From assembly GCF_036370855.1 (NCBI RefSeq), contig NC_088098.1, positions 40,861,981-40,925,980 on the forward strand: DNA of 64,000 nucleotides. The letters are read 5' to 3'. This stretch comes from Dromaius novaehollandiae. Lineage: Eukaryota; Chordata; Aves; Casuariiformes; Dromaiidae. Shown here one piece after another: positions 46,401-61,400 of the stretch; the stretch's first letter is position 1; every line of letters starts with the position of its first letter. A program made the translations under genes and the position numbers. The notes beneath the pieces are model-generated. The model was not told the DNA's origin. It was given only the letters and a program-made list of their open reading frames with translations, and ran no database searches.

Positions 46401-49400
46401 ACCCAACATGGCATACCATCTGTCTTAGATTATGTTTCTGATCTGACTGAAGTACAAGAGAAAGGATCAAAGTGGGGAGGCTGAGTTCCACATAAAAAGA
46501 GCTGGGTGATTCAGAAAATCCAAAATAGATAGTGGGAGTATTCCCCTCCGTATATATTTTGGATATACTGTCAAAGCTTCTTTGTTTGACTTGCTTGAAT
46601 ATTATTTAGTGCTTATGTAAGTAAATGTGTACAGTTTGCAGGGTGTATTTTAAAATAAAAAGCTAGTAATTGGTAAGAGGCATCAGAAGCTGTTATCTTA
46701 TTTTCTATTCCTAACCTTACTCAAAAGGGCCATTGCACTCCCAGAAGTTAGAGGCTACGTATGTTTCAGCTACGGAAATACATTTAAAGTGGAAGCCTCC
46801 GCAGCATTCATCTAGTGCTTCTTTTCATTATTACCTTATCAACCTTTTGGATGCTGAAACCAATATCCGGGAGAAGTTACCTGTAGAAAAAAACAAGACT
46901 TCAACAGTAATAGGAAATTTAAAACCTCATCATCAGTATGAGATATATTTGCAGAATGTAGCAGAGAAAGGAACTCTAAGCTGCCACGAGAAGGCTATAC
47001 TAATCACAACAGGTGATGTATCCTTTTTTTTTTTTTTTCCACTAAGTAGAGTTTAAATTGAAAATACAGAGACAAAAGTGTTTTTTAAGGTCTTGTAGAG
47101 GTTGTGGCTTATTGGTGTTTATTAGGGGAAAATCAGAGGAATTCTTTTCTAAAATCTCTGTTTACGGAATCTAACCTTAAACTTCCGAAAGAGTGAATGT
47201 AACCATCTTATTTATTTATTTATTGCAGCACATTAGTATTTGCTAAAGGAATGACATCCTATTTGATAAATACTTGTTCATATATTTAATTTTAGCAAAG
47301 TAGAAACATTACCATGATGTCTCAAGTGATGTACATGAAGACAGATAATGTTTTTTTCTAATTATTGATTCTGTGGCTCAGAATGTGTCATCTTTGTTAC
47401 TCTGTGCACGTCCAATGGAATGGAATTTGCTTGTAAGGTACGGCCCTGATGGTTATGAGTATAAGTGGCAGAATTTGGCTGCAACAACCAACAGATTTCT
47501 CCTCTACAGTCAATTTTAAGAAATAATTTAAATGAATTAATAGTTTTAAAATCATAAAATATTTAGAAGAAAAAATAAACCAAAATGCACTGTTAGGAAA
47601 GGATTCTAAATTGATAGTATGTTTGATCTGTGGTTATATGCTGAAAATCTTTCTCTTTGATTAAGGTGTCAGTCCACCTACAACTGTTTTTATTCACCCT
47701 GAGGACGTGCAAGAAGAGAGTGTAATTCTTCACTGGAAACTGTCACAAGATGGTCAGGAATCCTACATTCAAGTGAAACCTAATTCAAACATAGGTGAAA
47801 CTATGAAGTTTTTAGTAAACAACACAGAAGACTTTAAGATTGATCTCCTAATTCCTGGCATGACTTATGAAATATCAGTGGCAAGTGTGGACGGTGGAAA
47901 TATGAGTGAACCAAAGACCATTCAGTTTACCTTAAGTAAGACATGTTTTTATAGCGGAAGCTACAGAGTATAATATGTACAACATAACTCTTATCATCAA
48001 CATGTTATTATCATCTAACAGATTTGGTAGATCAAGTAGATTTGCTTAATAGTTAAGGATCTAAACTGGGGCATGAAATATATTTGTCCAGTCCTAATTG
48101 TTAACTGCAAAGTAACTTCAAAGAGATGCAGCACTGGGAAGAAAAGTGGTAGTACTTAAAGATGTTGTTTAAGTGTGATGAGGACCATAGGAGGGGATCC
48201 TGTTCCCACTGACAGAAGAGATCTGGTGAATCACTGATTTGAAATAAAATAGGAAAATGCTGGAATGATTGAAACAAATGGTTTGTTTTTTGGAAGAGAT
48301 GTGCTAGGCATTCTGTGAACTGTGAGAGAGAAATTACCCTCATATTGGTGAGAGGTGCTAGGAAAAGAATTAAAGAGTTAGTAGTAGTAGTAGTAGCTGA
48401 AAAGTAAAAGCTGCACATTGTTTATTGAAGGGTCTCTTCTGTTAGTCTTAGTTTACCAAGATGTTGAAATGCTTTTGGCACATGTGTTCTTTGCACATGT
48501 GAAAGGAATGTGCAAGATTCACTTACAGTATATATGTGATGTGTAAGGGCTGCAGCTGTCAGGTTATAGCTAGAAATAATGACCATGCCGCATTTTATAT
48601 AAATGATAACAGTATTTTCAGGGGTGGCAGGCTTAGTCTTTTTGAGAATTTTTTTATAGGATTAGGTCTGATACGTTATGCAAGGCAGAGATGACAGAAA
48701 ATTACAGATAGGATTTTTCACAGCTGTCAAAGCCAGCCGTTAGGGAGATAACTAAACATGTTAATATTTCATCCATCAAATGTGTATCATTGTCCATGCT
48801 CATCTCCCTGTCCACATGTACATTTCTCTATAGTTTTTCGGCTACCCTGACTTACATTTTTAGTGCATTTGTGATTGAAAAGGTAATTACTTGATACCTT
48901 TGGAAGCCTGACTTGCTTTGATTCCTAAATCATTTGTCAAGTGCTTCAAGATTCTCTTAGTAAACACCTAAAAAGATCAGGTTGTTTATTGTTTCTGAGC
49001 AATGCTCTGTTTTTTTATTATGGTAGCCATTCGTTTGCACTATGCAAGCATACTTCTCAGAGCAGTTGCTTCAGATTTATTGAGTTATTTTCATTGAATT
49101 TATTTTCAGCTGATTTAACATATGGCCTGTTTTTTTTCTTCTAGAGCCCAAGCCTGTTCAAATTGTAGTTCCGTATGAGCTTTATAGTCATGCTGTGGTG
49201 TTATTTGTTCGTATGCCTGATATTGGAGTATTCGATGGCATATATGTTACAAGTAAAGGAGGACCTAATATGACATTCATTTTAAAGAGTGATGCTAAAA
49301 TAATAATTGAAAACCTGATGCCAGGTACAGAATATGATTTCTACATCTCCACAAAAAGCAGAAACATGTTGAGCGCCTTTTATCATGTATCTGGTGTAAA

Positions 49401-52400
49401 AACATGTGAGTAATTTTAAGCTGCATGATATTAAATTGTCATTTGTAGTCATGTTTATTTTTATTTCAGTGCAGGAAAAACAAACATTATTTGCAAATCA
49501 CCTTCATATAGCTGTGTAGGCAGTTAATAATTATATTAATACTGAATGTTTCTAAAGAAAGCTGTAACTATCCATTAGCATTACTAAACTTTCCAAACTC
49601 TATTTTTTACATCAAGTCTGTAGAAATATTTAGCAAGTATTTCAGGAATTCAGGCTGCATTGAATTGTTGTCCTTGTGGGAAAGAAGACACCTTTTGACC
49701 ATTTGTTTTAGCCAAGAAAATCAGTGGAGTTACTGCTGTGTCTTGAAATTAGTATATCTGTTCCTCCTGGTGCATCTTAAAGCAAATAATAATAGTACTG
49801 AGGTTCCTAAGTTTCACAGTAATAAATTCAATAACAAAGACATTAAACTGAGGAGTTACAGGAGTGGGACTCGTTCTAGCAAGGTCTTTCAAAATGGACT
49901 TTTAATAAGGACTTTAAAAAATTGTACTAAAAATACCTGTTGAAATTTGATGTTTTAACTTTTCTGTTTTTTGTGATAATTATACTTCCAGAAGTTTTTC
50001 TTCTCCTGTTTTATCTTCTTCCTTTGACATTCTCTTCTACTCTGTCTCTCACAGGCATGCATATGAGCTTCTTCAGTGGCAGAATTGTAAAAGGAAAAAA
50101 ATGGGATGGGATAAGTGGGATGGCACAAAAAGAACCAAGCAAGAAAAAGGAAGAGAATGAGAACAAGAGAGAAAAAATCTTCCCCAAATAGTGAAAACTT
50201 TGTGATTTTTCATAAAATATAGGTTTAGTGAAAATTGTTTTCAATTGATCTTACAAAAACAATATTTACAATTCCTAAATTTAGCATAAAACTGGCTTAG
50301 TTTTGGTTTTGGTCTGTCCCTGCTGGGGCCTTCAAAACTTGGAATAAAAAAAGATCTCACCACTCACATGTATACAGGTTTTCTTAGAAAATGTGTAAAT
50401 TTTGGAACATTTCAGCCAACAGCAGCTGTGATAGGGATGAAAGAGATGCAGAGAAGAGTGGAAGCTCTTCTGTAAAGTGATCTGAACTGTATTGTACCAG
50501 GCTATGTTAATTAGGGATAAAGTGCATTTGCCTTGCCTGGCCTATCCAGTTTTGTGGATCCATTTGGCAAAATTTAGGTCAACTCTGAGCACTGTGGTGA
50601 TGGCATTGGAGGGATTCACTTCATTCTGGAGGATTTTCTTGCCTAGAAGTGTCAGCTCTGTCCTCAGGGAGAAATGTGTGTTCAGCCCCTGTGATTTTAG
50701 GATAAGCAAGCAATCAATTTTCTTTGAATAGTGGGAATATTATTTCTTTGCTCTTTTTGCATTTTTCTATTTTGAAATGTCTGTGTGTTTGTATGCTTGA
50801 GATCATATTATGCCCTCCATTTGTTTCTGTCTGTTACTGACTGACTTCACTGTTATGTCTCCTGTGGACTTCAGCAGACATAGTGTGTTGGATTGACAGT
50901 AAGCTGTTTTATGTGCTTCTGTAGGTCTGGCAGCTCCACTGAATGTACGTGAAGGTAATGTTACAGACACTTCAATACAGATTGCTTGGGATCGTGCTGA
51001 TGGAGATTTTCAGCAATATGAAGTCACATGTACAAATTGTGCAGGTACTTTTAAGGTATGTTTTTAAAAATACCACTTGTGTGTAGACAATGCACTTATT
51101 TTTAAAAAATCTTATATTCAGTAGTCATAGTTCAAACTAAAAGCTGTATGTCCCTTAAAATAGACAAAGGTAGCATTAACATTCTGTTAGTATAAGAAAA
51201 ATTTGCAAGCAGTGATGCGAAAGCTGTGTTTGGTTTTCTAGGTCCAGAAGGTCAAGGAAGAAACGGCAGTGTTTTCCAACCTTATACCTGGTAAGCTGTA
51301 CAATTTTACAATTCGGACAGAAAAGGAAGGTTTCAGAGACAGCATTTTTGTGATAAAGGAAATAGAGACAGGTGAGACCTTTATGCTGTTTTTCAGTACT
51401 TGTTCTGTTCCATCTGTATCCCTTGCTTTGTCCCGCTGTTTTGGAATTTTTTTTTGTCTCAGATAGTGGAAAAAAATCAATCAATTTCTGCTTATTCTCC
51501 TTCATTGTTATTTTCCTGATTCTTTAACTGCTTGTATCCTTTAAAAATGTATGAATTTGATTGTGGTTATAGTGTGCAAGGGACTACTAATGTTGATAAT
51601 CATGAAGCAGGTGTACACTCCAGTAACTGATACTGCAGAGTCTCTGGCTACTAACAATAAATAAAAATTCTTTTTTTCATAAATGTTTTCTCTCTATTGT
51701 TTGATTTCTCATCTCAGTGCTGAGTTTGAGCACATTCAGAACAAAATTGATTTCCTAATGTTCTCTGGAGAATAGCTCTTATTAGCCTCCTATTTCACCA
51801 GGACTAAATTTGTGTATTTTTTTATATTTAGTTTTCCTTTAGGTTAGGATCTTTGTTTCTCAGCAACATGGTTCTGTTATATTCTTATATTTTAATTACA
51901 CAGCCCACTGTTCTGCATAATAGAGTCTTCCTTCAGCTATGTATTCGGACTGTAATGCCTGTAGAAATCAATGTACTCCTGCATTTTGAATACTATGAGC
52001 AGGTCTGGTCCCTAATGTGAGAAGGTAAAGTATAGCAGACCTGGAAAAGGTTCATAGGAAGCAATAAGCATTATCAAAGATATGCAGTGTTTTGCATTCG
52101 AGGATCCTCTGAGCTCAAACACTGATACAGGAAAAATAGTAGATATCTGTAAAATCATGTATGAAAAGTTGAGTCACGGAGAGGTAATTCATGTTGAGAG
52201 TAAGAAATTATTATTCACTGACTTTTCCTTTACAAGAACTAGGGGCTTGAAATGAAGCTAGCAGGGAGCAAGCAAAAAACAGGCAAAAGGAAATGGTTGT
52301 TTATTAAATTTGTAGATAAGTTGCAGATCTCCTGGCCACAGGGTATTTTGTATGGTGATTGTTGTCATAGATTCAAGTGAAGACAGAACACATTCATGAA

Positions 52401-55400
52401 AGAGAAATCTGCTGAGGATTGCTAATTTCACAGAAATCACCTTAGGCTCAGGAAATCCTTCGGCTACAAACTGTAGAGGCTGGGAGAGTATTACAGGGAA
52501 GTCTCACTACATGCAAGCTCTATTCTTGTTTTTCCACATACGTCTGCTTTTGGTTATTGTTGGATAGAAGATGATAGGCTAGTGTGGGAACTTTGGTGTT
52601 GGCCCAGTATGGTTGCTCCTAAGTTGCCATTTCTTTTCCTGAGGAATTGTCAGTTTTTGAGGAACTCCATGTCAGTGATGTCAGAACTACACTAAGTAGC
52701 ATTTTGGAGCAGCAAGCAATCTGACTTAGGATCTAGTGGATAATGAAAGTACCCTATGACAGAACTCATTTCATCAGAATGTGCTGAAAACTCCAGAAAA
52801 AGTATATAATATACTTGTTTTTGTCCAGGTGACACATAAAAATACCACTGAAGTAATGCGTATAAGTAACGTATTTAAATTTTTGTTGTTACACAGTACC
52901 AAGCCCAGTTAAATATCTGAACTATAGCAGAGACTCTGAATCAATAACTGTTACCTGGCCCCCAGCGCAAAATATGTTTGATGGATATATTATTTCAATA
53001 AGCAGTAAGGTCTTCAGCAAAGAGAAAATGTTACTTTCTGGTGTAAGGTAGGAAGATTACATTTTAATATACTCAACCATTAAAAAAATAAATAAAACAC
53101 TAACATGAACTGAAAATAGATGTTTTACTCTATATTTAAAAAGAATGGTCTGCAGTGTTGTTTATATGGAATACATATTTGACATTTCAGTTGATATATA
53201 TTACTGTGTCCACTTACATGGAAAAAATGTACCTTTGAAGAATTGCATTTTTATTAAAAATCTTGTATGAGGTGTAAGTACAGTGAAAAGCAAACAAAAT
53301 ACTTCATTGCAGTAAACACCAGTAGGACTTTTGTGTAGATCTGGAAATTTAATTTTGTCTTTTATGGATTTCTAGAACTTGAATTTGCCATGAAGTCTAG
53401 TGTTATGCCTCCTAATTAAGATTTCAACATCCTGCAACAGGTTTTGACTGGCAGTGTATGCATGTGTACACATGCATCATGGGTATATAATATCTATAAT
53501 GCTATATAGAATTAAGATTATGAAGATACATTTATTTTTAAAATTCTAAAGAACACAATCTCTTTTCTTAATATTTATAGAATGTACAAATTTGAGGATC
53601 TTCTACCAGGCACTAATTTCTTAATCAGTATTGTGATGACCAACGGATTAAAGAGGAGTTACCCCACCATCCTCAAGATTAGCACCTGTAGGTTGATAGT
53701 TCATTAGTAACTATTAGTGATTTCAGATAATTGGGGTTGTTACACTATAGGGCATTGTCTAAGAAAAAAACATATTCATATTGAAAAAAGCTGGGTTAAA
53801 TGTGTTTCTTTTCAAACTAAACTTCCTTGAAAGTTATGAAATAAATAAGAGCTTTTAAAACACAAATAAGTTTCCTGTGTGGCTAACAGGATTAAACCAG
53901 TAATTGGATCAGCAGTAATATTAGGATGAAATAACTTTTTTGCAAAAATTTGGAAACACCTCTTGTATTTTTGATCCTATAGCTAATACATAGAGTCAAA
54001 TTGAATTTCATTTTCTGCTTTGGTACAAAATTTAATCTGTATCTACATTTGAAATATAAAATAATGTTTTACAGAAATGTCTTTTGTAGACATTACTTTC
54101 CTTCCAATTTGTATATATTATTTTGATATTAAATTATGTATCTGTTCCTATCTTTACTTCAGATCCTGCTCCACCATCAGATTTGCAGGTGTTTGGGCTT
54201 GAAGAAAATACAGTCTATTTGTCTTGGAAACTGCCAAGAGGAGGATTTGATATGTTTCAGGTGAGATAAGTAAAGAATGTGAAGAGACCAATACAACCAT
54301 TTAAATCTTTTTTAATTTCTTGGTGAAATATATCATTTTGCATGTACCGCAAAGCCAATGGTAATTATTTGTCTTTGTAATTCACATAAATGTGGGAAAG
54401 GAATACTGCTTCTGGAGAAGATAAGCTGTCTATATATTAGTTTCATATTGCATAACAAATTTTTTTAAGATTACAAAGTTACGCTTTTGAAAGCTTTTAA
54501 AAACTGATTTTTCATTGAATGTGCAATACCAAAAGAAAAACTATGGGTTGAATGCAATTGCAATGTAATAACTGTTTTTTCTCTTTTTTCAGCTTTCCAA
54601 ATTTGTAATGCAATTTCATTAAACCACAAAATAAAAAATTAATTTTAAACAGAAGGATGTAAATGTTTTATTTATAAAGTTCCAGAACAATTTATTTATT
54701 TATTTATTTATTTAAAAACTGTAACAATTCACAAGACAGAACTGGAAACATTTAATGATACCTCCTGTACCCTCACAGCGTCTGGCACTTAGTAGTTTAG
54801 GGAATTCCCAAGCCAAAGGTTGAATCTGGACTGTTACATATAAAAAGAACAGTGACCGTTTTTCCTGAAATTGCTTAATCCTCTATATTTTTTGCTTACA
54901 GATGTTCCTAGATCAGTTAATTCCACAATTTTGTTGTCCTATGTGAAATTATAATGCTTTTTTTGTTATTTTAAAGCTGTTATTTCTTTAGGTTTGTCTA
55001 GTATAGAAAATAGCAAATATTCCCCTCTTCACCATGCCCAAACCTTTCAGGATTTTACCGGCTTAAATTTTTCAGTTGTTGTTCATACACTGTAGTATCT
55101 TCTGTTTTGCTTTCTATTCCTTTCCTAGGCAGTAACATTCTGTGTACCCTTCTGACCACTGTTAAACCTTTTTTATAACCTCTTCTGTGGACATTTCAAT
55201 TTGAGACAACTCAGTTTGACTCAAACTCATACCTCATTCATAATGATTCTGGTTTGGGAACATCCTTTAGCATTGGAATGAGCAATTCAGTTACCATTTC
55301 TGATATGGCCTTGCCTTTACTGAGCACTCCCTTTCAGCTGTGGTCAGCTAGTGGCCTCCCCAATACCCAGATAAGCTTATTGTGTGTTTAAATTACTGTT

Positions 55401-58400
55401 TTTATTAGGGCTTATGCCATTTGCCATTTGCTACTCAGGCCCTTTTGGCCTGCTGATATGTGTTTCTGCTCTGCCCTGTCCTGCCCTTCTTAAGTTAGCT
55501 TGTGTCAATTATGCAAGTTTATAGCTCTCATTTTTCTTGTTTGGATGTGATCTCCAGTTTGCGAAGTATGTCTTAACTGGAAATAATCCTTTTTGCTGTT
55601 TGCATAGTCTGGCTATTTCTACACTTCCTTTGCAAACTTTTTGAGTGGTGATATGCATTGTGTATATGAACCCTAAATGTAGCATTTGAATGCTTTTCAT
55701 GCCATTACAAACATTTTTACGCTCTCAAGTGCTCCTCATAATTTCGTTTTAATTTGCTTGGTCATGTGTATGCTCCTTTTTTAAATTAAATGTTACCATG
55801 CTGAAAGTTTTTTTTCATTCTTACAAAAAAATTGAATTCTAGTATTTCATGGTTTGTAGTACAGAATGTCTCTTCAACATTTGTATTTTGAACCATAACC
55901 TTTGCAATGCTTAGCAAAAAATCCAGAGTATTTCCTGCTTTTTGGATTCTGTGGTCAGAAACAATCCAGCATGGCATCTAAACACCTAGTCTGACGATCA
56001 CTTTTCACTATGACATTCACTCAGTCTCCGATTTTTACTGTTTTCTGCCTTTTGCAGCCTCTCCTGTATTTTGCATCACAGTATGAACATGGTCATGCAG
56101 TCAATAGAATACTCTTTCACAGCAAACTCTTGTTTAAACATGACATTTGAATCAATAAAGATTTCAAGGTGTACTCTTGTACAGTTAACTTACTTGACTA
56201 GGGTATTCTTTAGTATGTAGCAGTACCATGAGACTAAGTACTTTGCTCTAACTGTCTTATATAGTTTATACCACAGTATTATAGTGTTTAATTCTGGTTT
56301 TCCCCCTTGATTCCTATTATATCCTTATCTAAAACCTGTGAAATCTGAATATTCTTCGTACCACAGCACGGTTTGTTGATGTAGCCTGGAGTATTTTTAC
56401 ACATTTTAAAATTAAGTTAAATTCTTTCTTTCAGGTTTTGAACCAATTCAGATATGCTTTTGTATGGGGTCAGGTTATTTTTACCATCCTGTGGAAAGTA
56501 ATTGTCATCAGTAATATCTTTATGACACAGTATTATTGTTTGGCATCTCATAGAGCAAGCAGCCACGTTAGACGGTGCTTTATCTGAATAAATGGGTTTA
56601 TTTATAAATCTTTAATAAGAAAGGCTTCAGTAGACTGGTTGCTTAGTAAGGTGTACCTGCATAAAAGAGATCATTTTACTAATCATTTAAAATTAATTAT
56701 CTCAGCTCACCAGCTTTCTGTGCAATATATGGTAGTTCGTAGAGGGAAGAGTCCACAAAATAAACCTTCCTAACTTGTTTATACTAGATGTAGATCTTTT
56801 ATTTTTAGCTTTGCTTCTAGCATTTTGCAGTGCTGTAATTCTAATGAGTTGACACTCTGCAGGATTTAGTATGTATTAGCAGGCACTTTGCTAATAAACT
56901 ATACAGATCTAGGGGAATTGGATCATCCTTTCCCTAACCAATAGCAGCTGAACCAAAGTGCTTTCAGGTCACTGTCATATGTAAAATATCCCTCCTTTTT
57001 TGAAGGAAATAAGTGGTGGTGAAACAGGACGCATGGACGTAAGCAGTTGCTGACCTTAAGCTCTTAGTACCACCTCCTACGCCTCAGAAATCTATGCATG
57101 AATGCTATGTTTAGAGCCCCCCTCTATAGGGCAGACATCATATGAATCTTGCTTTACAGTACTGCAGATATAAAACAGTTTTCTATATCCACAGAAAAGA
57201 CTGTCACAGAAATTTTGCTTGCTCACCTTAGAGCTGCCTGGGAGGCCAAATGTAGTTCTCACTGTGCTCTGGGAATTAAGTGCCCAAATTTCAATTACCT
57301 GCATCTCCTGAAGTTTTATTTTCTCCAGTGATTCAAGAACAAACAAGTTATTAGAACGTATCAGTGAGCAGAGTTGAGTGGCTGATTCCTTACGACTCTT
57401 CAGAATCTCAGCTCTAAATGATGCATGTTTTACTTTTCTTTTGCCAGAAAGGTACTTAGATTTCTGAAGTATGTCTCTCCATTTCAAAATAAAAACTATT
57501 CATCTCCTCTTCTTGATTAATCTGTGGGTTGCTCTTTTACCCCTTGACTGTTCTCATTCTTTCTCTGTTGTACTTAACTGTACAGGTCATCAGTACAACT
57601 CTGTGACTGAGCAGTCAAAGTACACTTTGCTATTCTCCCTCTCAAGAGCAAAACATGTCACCTGTAAGCTATGACTTAACTTTGCTTTCTCCATCTATTT
57701 TTAAGGATTAAAGTGACTACTTGTGCCACTGGGCAATTAAGGACTCTTAGAGTAAGTGGTGGATCAGACTTGTGGAACATAACATAAAACTTTTGCTGTA
57801 TTTCTGTTTTTTTGCCTTTAAAATGTAGGGGATATTGTAAATATTTTTATATAAACAGGTAGTTGGAATATCTGAATATTAGCTTTGTGAAGTGGTTTGG
57901 TATAAAAGGATACTTTTCTTTCATAGCTTTCATATTGTTTGATGAACAACGGAAAGCTACTTACCAGAACTATTTATGACAGCAGAGCTGTAGTGAAAAA
58001 TCTGACTCCCGGGACAGAATACTTGTTTCAGTTAAGGACAATTAAAGGCTTGGATTTTACTATGGCTGTGGAGAAAAAGGTCGTCACAAGTAAGGAAATA
58101 CCTTATCCTTTCTCTTTTTTTTTTTCTTTTTGAGTGACAATAAATGTGGACACAGAGGCATTTAAATCATTTATGTAAGTGGTTCAAAAGTATCACACAG
58201 TTCAAAATGAAGATTTAACTTTGGGGACCAAGCTCTGCTTCCTGTTATCATAGTTGTGTGAACAGTAGCCTCGTATGTAACTCACTGGTTTGAATTTCAG
58301 GAGTCTAGATACAGATACCCATTTGAAAAAGAGGTGGACTCGCAAAATTGTTCAGCTCCAGAAGGAATAAGTCATTGTAAGAATATCGTCTTATACTTTA

Positions 58401-61400
58401 AACAAAATGCAAGATAATTCTTACAGGCATTTGTGCATTTGTTAAATCCTTGCAACCCCATGGTATTAGATTGGAGGGTTGTTCCTGTGCAAGACCATTG
58501 AATGCTTAGGGAAGTGAGAAGAGGAATTGTGCTTCAGATAGCTTAACCAAGTCCAGAAGATTAACCCGGTATCTTATACTCATTTCCCATCTGTGAGCAA
58601 GCACACATTTTCCACAGTATTTCCACAAGTGCTCTTGTGATACTGCATGAAAAGAGGAGAGTTTGTAGTAGAGATTTGAAGAAGTAGGTTTATATCAGAT
58701 TCTGGATTGCCAATGCAGTTAGGGAGTAGCTACATGTGATCATAAAATAAACAAACTCCTACATTTATACACATGCATGTCATAGTTCTCTTCCCTTCTT
58801 TCATGGCTTTTCTAAGGCTTCTTTGGACTATAACTCCTTCACCGAGTGGATACTCAAGGAGGTTCCCCAGTTAGCTCAGGGAGATTCCACAGTTAGTTTT
58901 TTGAAGATGACTGAATCTTTGAAAACACAGATCCAGGTCTGCAGATTCTTTTTAATGCAAAATGCACCATAAAAATCATCTTCCTAGACCTAAAGGCAGT
59001 TTTTGCCCTCTGGCAAATATTTTCAAGAGTATTGTGGATGAGTCCAACGTGTAGCAACAGTGGAAGGTTACTCTATTATTGTAATGGCAAGCCTTTAGGA
59101 TTTTTTCATGCTGGATAATCCAGCCCTTAATGGGATTATGCTGATTAGTATTTTTCAGAAGGCTCCAAGCAAGATAAATTAATAATCTTGGAAGATTTTT
59201 TTTTTTAGGAGGACTGCAGATATTTCTTTTTCTAACTGTGGCTGCACTTCACATATGAATGGAGATGGTAAATATGGATGGATTGATTTGTAAATAAATA
59301 TCTGTGATTTTACAAATATTAATAGAGCCAAAAAGAATCTTTTAAAAAGGAAAAAGGGCTAAACCCTGAGGTGAGGCAACTTGGTGTATCCCTGTTTAAG
59401 TGAACAGATGAACAGTTTTCTAACATTTTGTGGCCCATGATGTATTCTGGAAAAGTTCTAATTAGGTAAAATTACTACTTTTATTTACAAAGAGTTCAGT
59501 TTTCATTCTGTTTCAGCAATGAGCAATTTAATTTTTCTTACACAAGCTCTGATGAGTCTGGAATTCTCTTCCATATGTGCACATGGTGCACAAAGGAGAT
59601 GTAAATTCAAGTTTTAGCCTGCGTAGTAGCATAACCGCGCTTGTTACTCTACACCCATACAGACGTACCTCTAAAATTCGCATTAGTATTTCATAAAACT
59701 ATGAGCTTTTATTTAAATAAAAAACATTTTTTTAAAAAAAGAGGTGGTACTTTGTTACATTTTAACAACTATTAATTTTTTTTCTTTATCTGAATGATTT
59801 TTACTGTAGAACCAGCTGGGATATGTGGTCTGGCATTAAAAATGGTTAATACTTCCTCTGCAACTTTAATGTGGAATCCAACCAAGACTAACTTCACTTC
59901 TTATAAAGCATCTTTATCAAACAGCACCTTTATAAACAAGTTTAGGATTCCGGGAGCACTGACTGACTTCAGTGTTACAGACCTGACTGCCGGGAGCATC
60001 TATAATTTCACACTGCAAAGACTGAGAGGCAATATTGAAGGAGCTTCTGCTTTCATTGAAATTGTAACAGGTCTGTATGGCTTCTTGCTTTATCTCTTTG
60101 CTGGTGAATGATACCTGTCAGTATTAGTGTACATTTATCTTCGTATGTCTCACTTTGTTGAATAACATGGGAATTTAAAGAGATCTTTCATGTAACAGTT
60201 TGTTGTGGTAGAAGACATGCATCATTTAGACCCTATTCAACCTATATCTATAGGTATGCTACCAAGAACCTAAATTCTTTAGCTGTGCTGCCTTTCTTTT
60301 GGCCGTTTTAAATATATGCATTATTTTTCAGGTATTTATCTTGTACAGAGCTGTGCACAAGCTGAATTTTACCTCATCTGATTTCAGTAGGTTTTTTCGC
60401 AGTGAGTGAGGTTAAGCAGGTGTACAAATGTTGCAGATCATAAACTATTCAAGGGCTGTTTCTTCCTGGATACATGATAAAACTTAATGGGATGAGATCT
60501 CAATCTGTCTTTAAATGTGTGTATGCAGTCTACAGTAATGTCATAATGTAAAATACAGGTAGCATTTAAAGAACAGAAAGATGGTGACACCAGAACTACC
60601 TCAACCAATTACTGCTTTCTTATGCTTTTTATACATTTATCTGTCACAATGACATGATGGTATGAGAGAGACATGAGATATGTGGGAAACTGTCACTGAT
60701 TGACATGCAGTTGTATGTCTGCCTTTTGCCATCAATCCTTGACAAACTTTCAGTGGCTTCTCCATTGTGTTTCCTGAGCACAGGGACAATACTACGAGAA
60801 GAATGAAGCAGGAGGTCAAAGAGAGCTTTAAAATACAGAGACACAGGGTTGAAAATCCTTAAATTTGCTGTGAAGAAAACTGTGCATGCCTTTAAAAGTT
60901 TAATCTATGACCACAATGCTGTAATACTTTAGTTGCAATTAATTATTTTTCCTAATGCAGGGAAGAGTTAATTCTGTTTGGGTGACCTAATAATGCATGC
61001 TTTTATGTAAACATTTTAAGATTACCTTGGGATGCGGAGCCTGCTGGTTTATAATGCTTAGTTTTGGAAAAATTAGCACATCCTAGTTGTATTTTGCAGT
61101 CCCTATGCACTGATATATCTGCTCAACCTTAAGTAATTCTTAATACACTCTCTCAGAATATATATTGCAAAAGTTGAGTAGTATTCCAGTAGGTTAAATT
61201 TGCAAGAAAGTGTTCTGACTACTCTTTACAGAAATATACTGGCAAAAAGCAGCCACTGCTGGTAAGAGGTGTGTGTGCATGTGCATGTAACAGAGAAGAA
61301 GATTGTAGAATAGGAGGTACATTGAGGCCCGGGTGAAGCAGATTCACATCCACAATCCCTGATGTTGTGGTTAAATCCTGCAAAAGGATAGAAGTGAGGC

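Larger units (their letters stand above)
47013..49144 (+). other. Receptor introns 8 and 9 (around exon 47666-47935)
   Basis: Introns 47013-47665 and 47936-49144. They contain a T14-type run just after 47020, a (TTTA)n patch at 47208-47225 and a (TAG)n patch at 48379-48395. No gene recognised. Confidence 0.6.
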
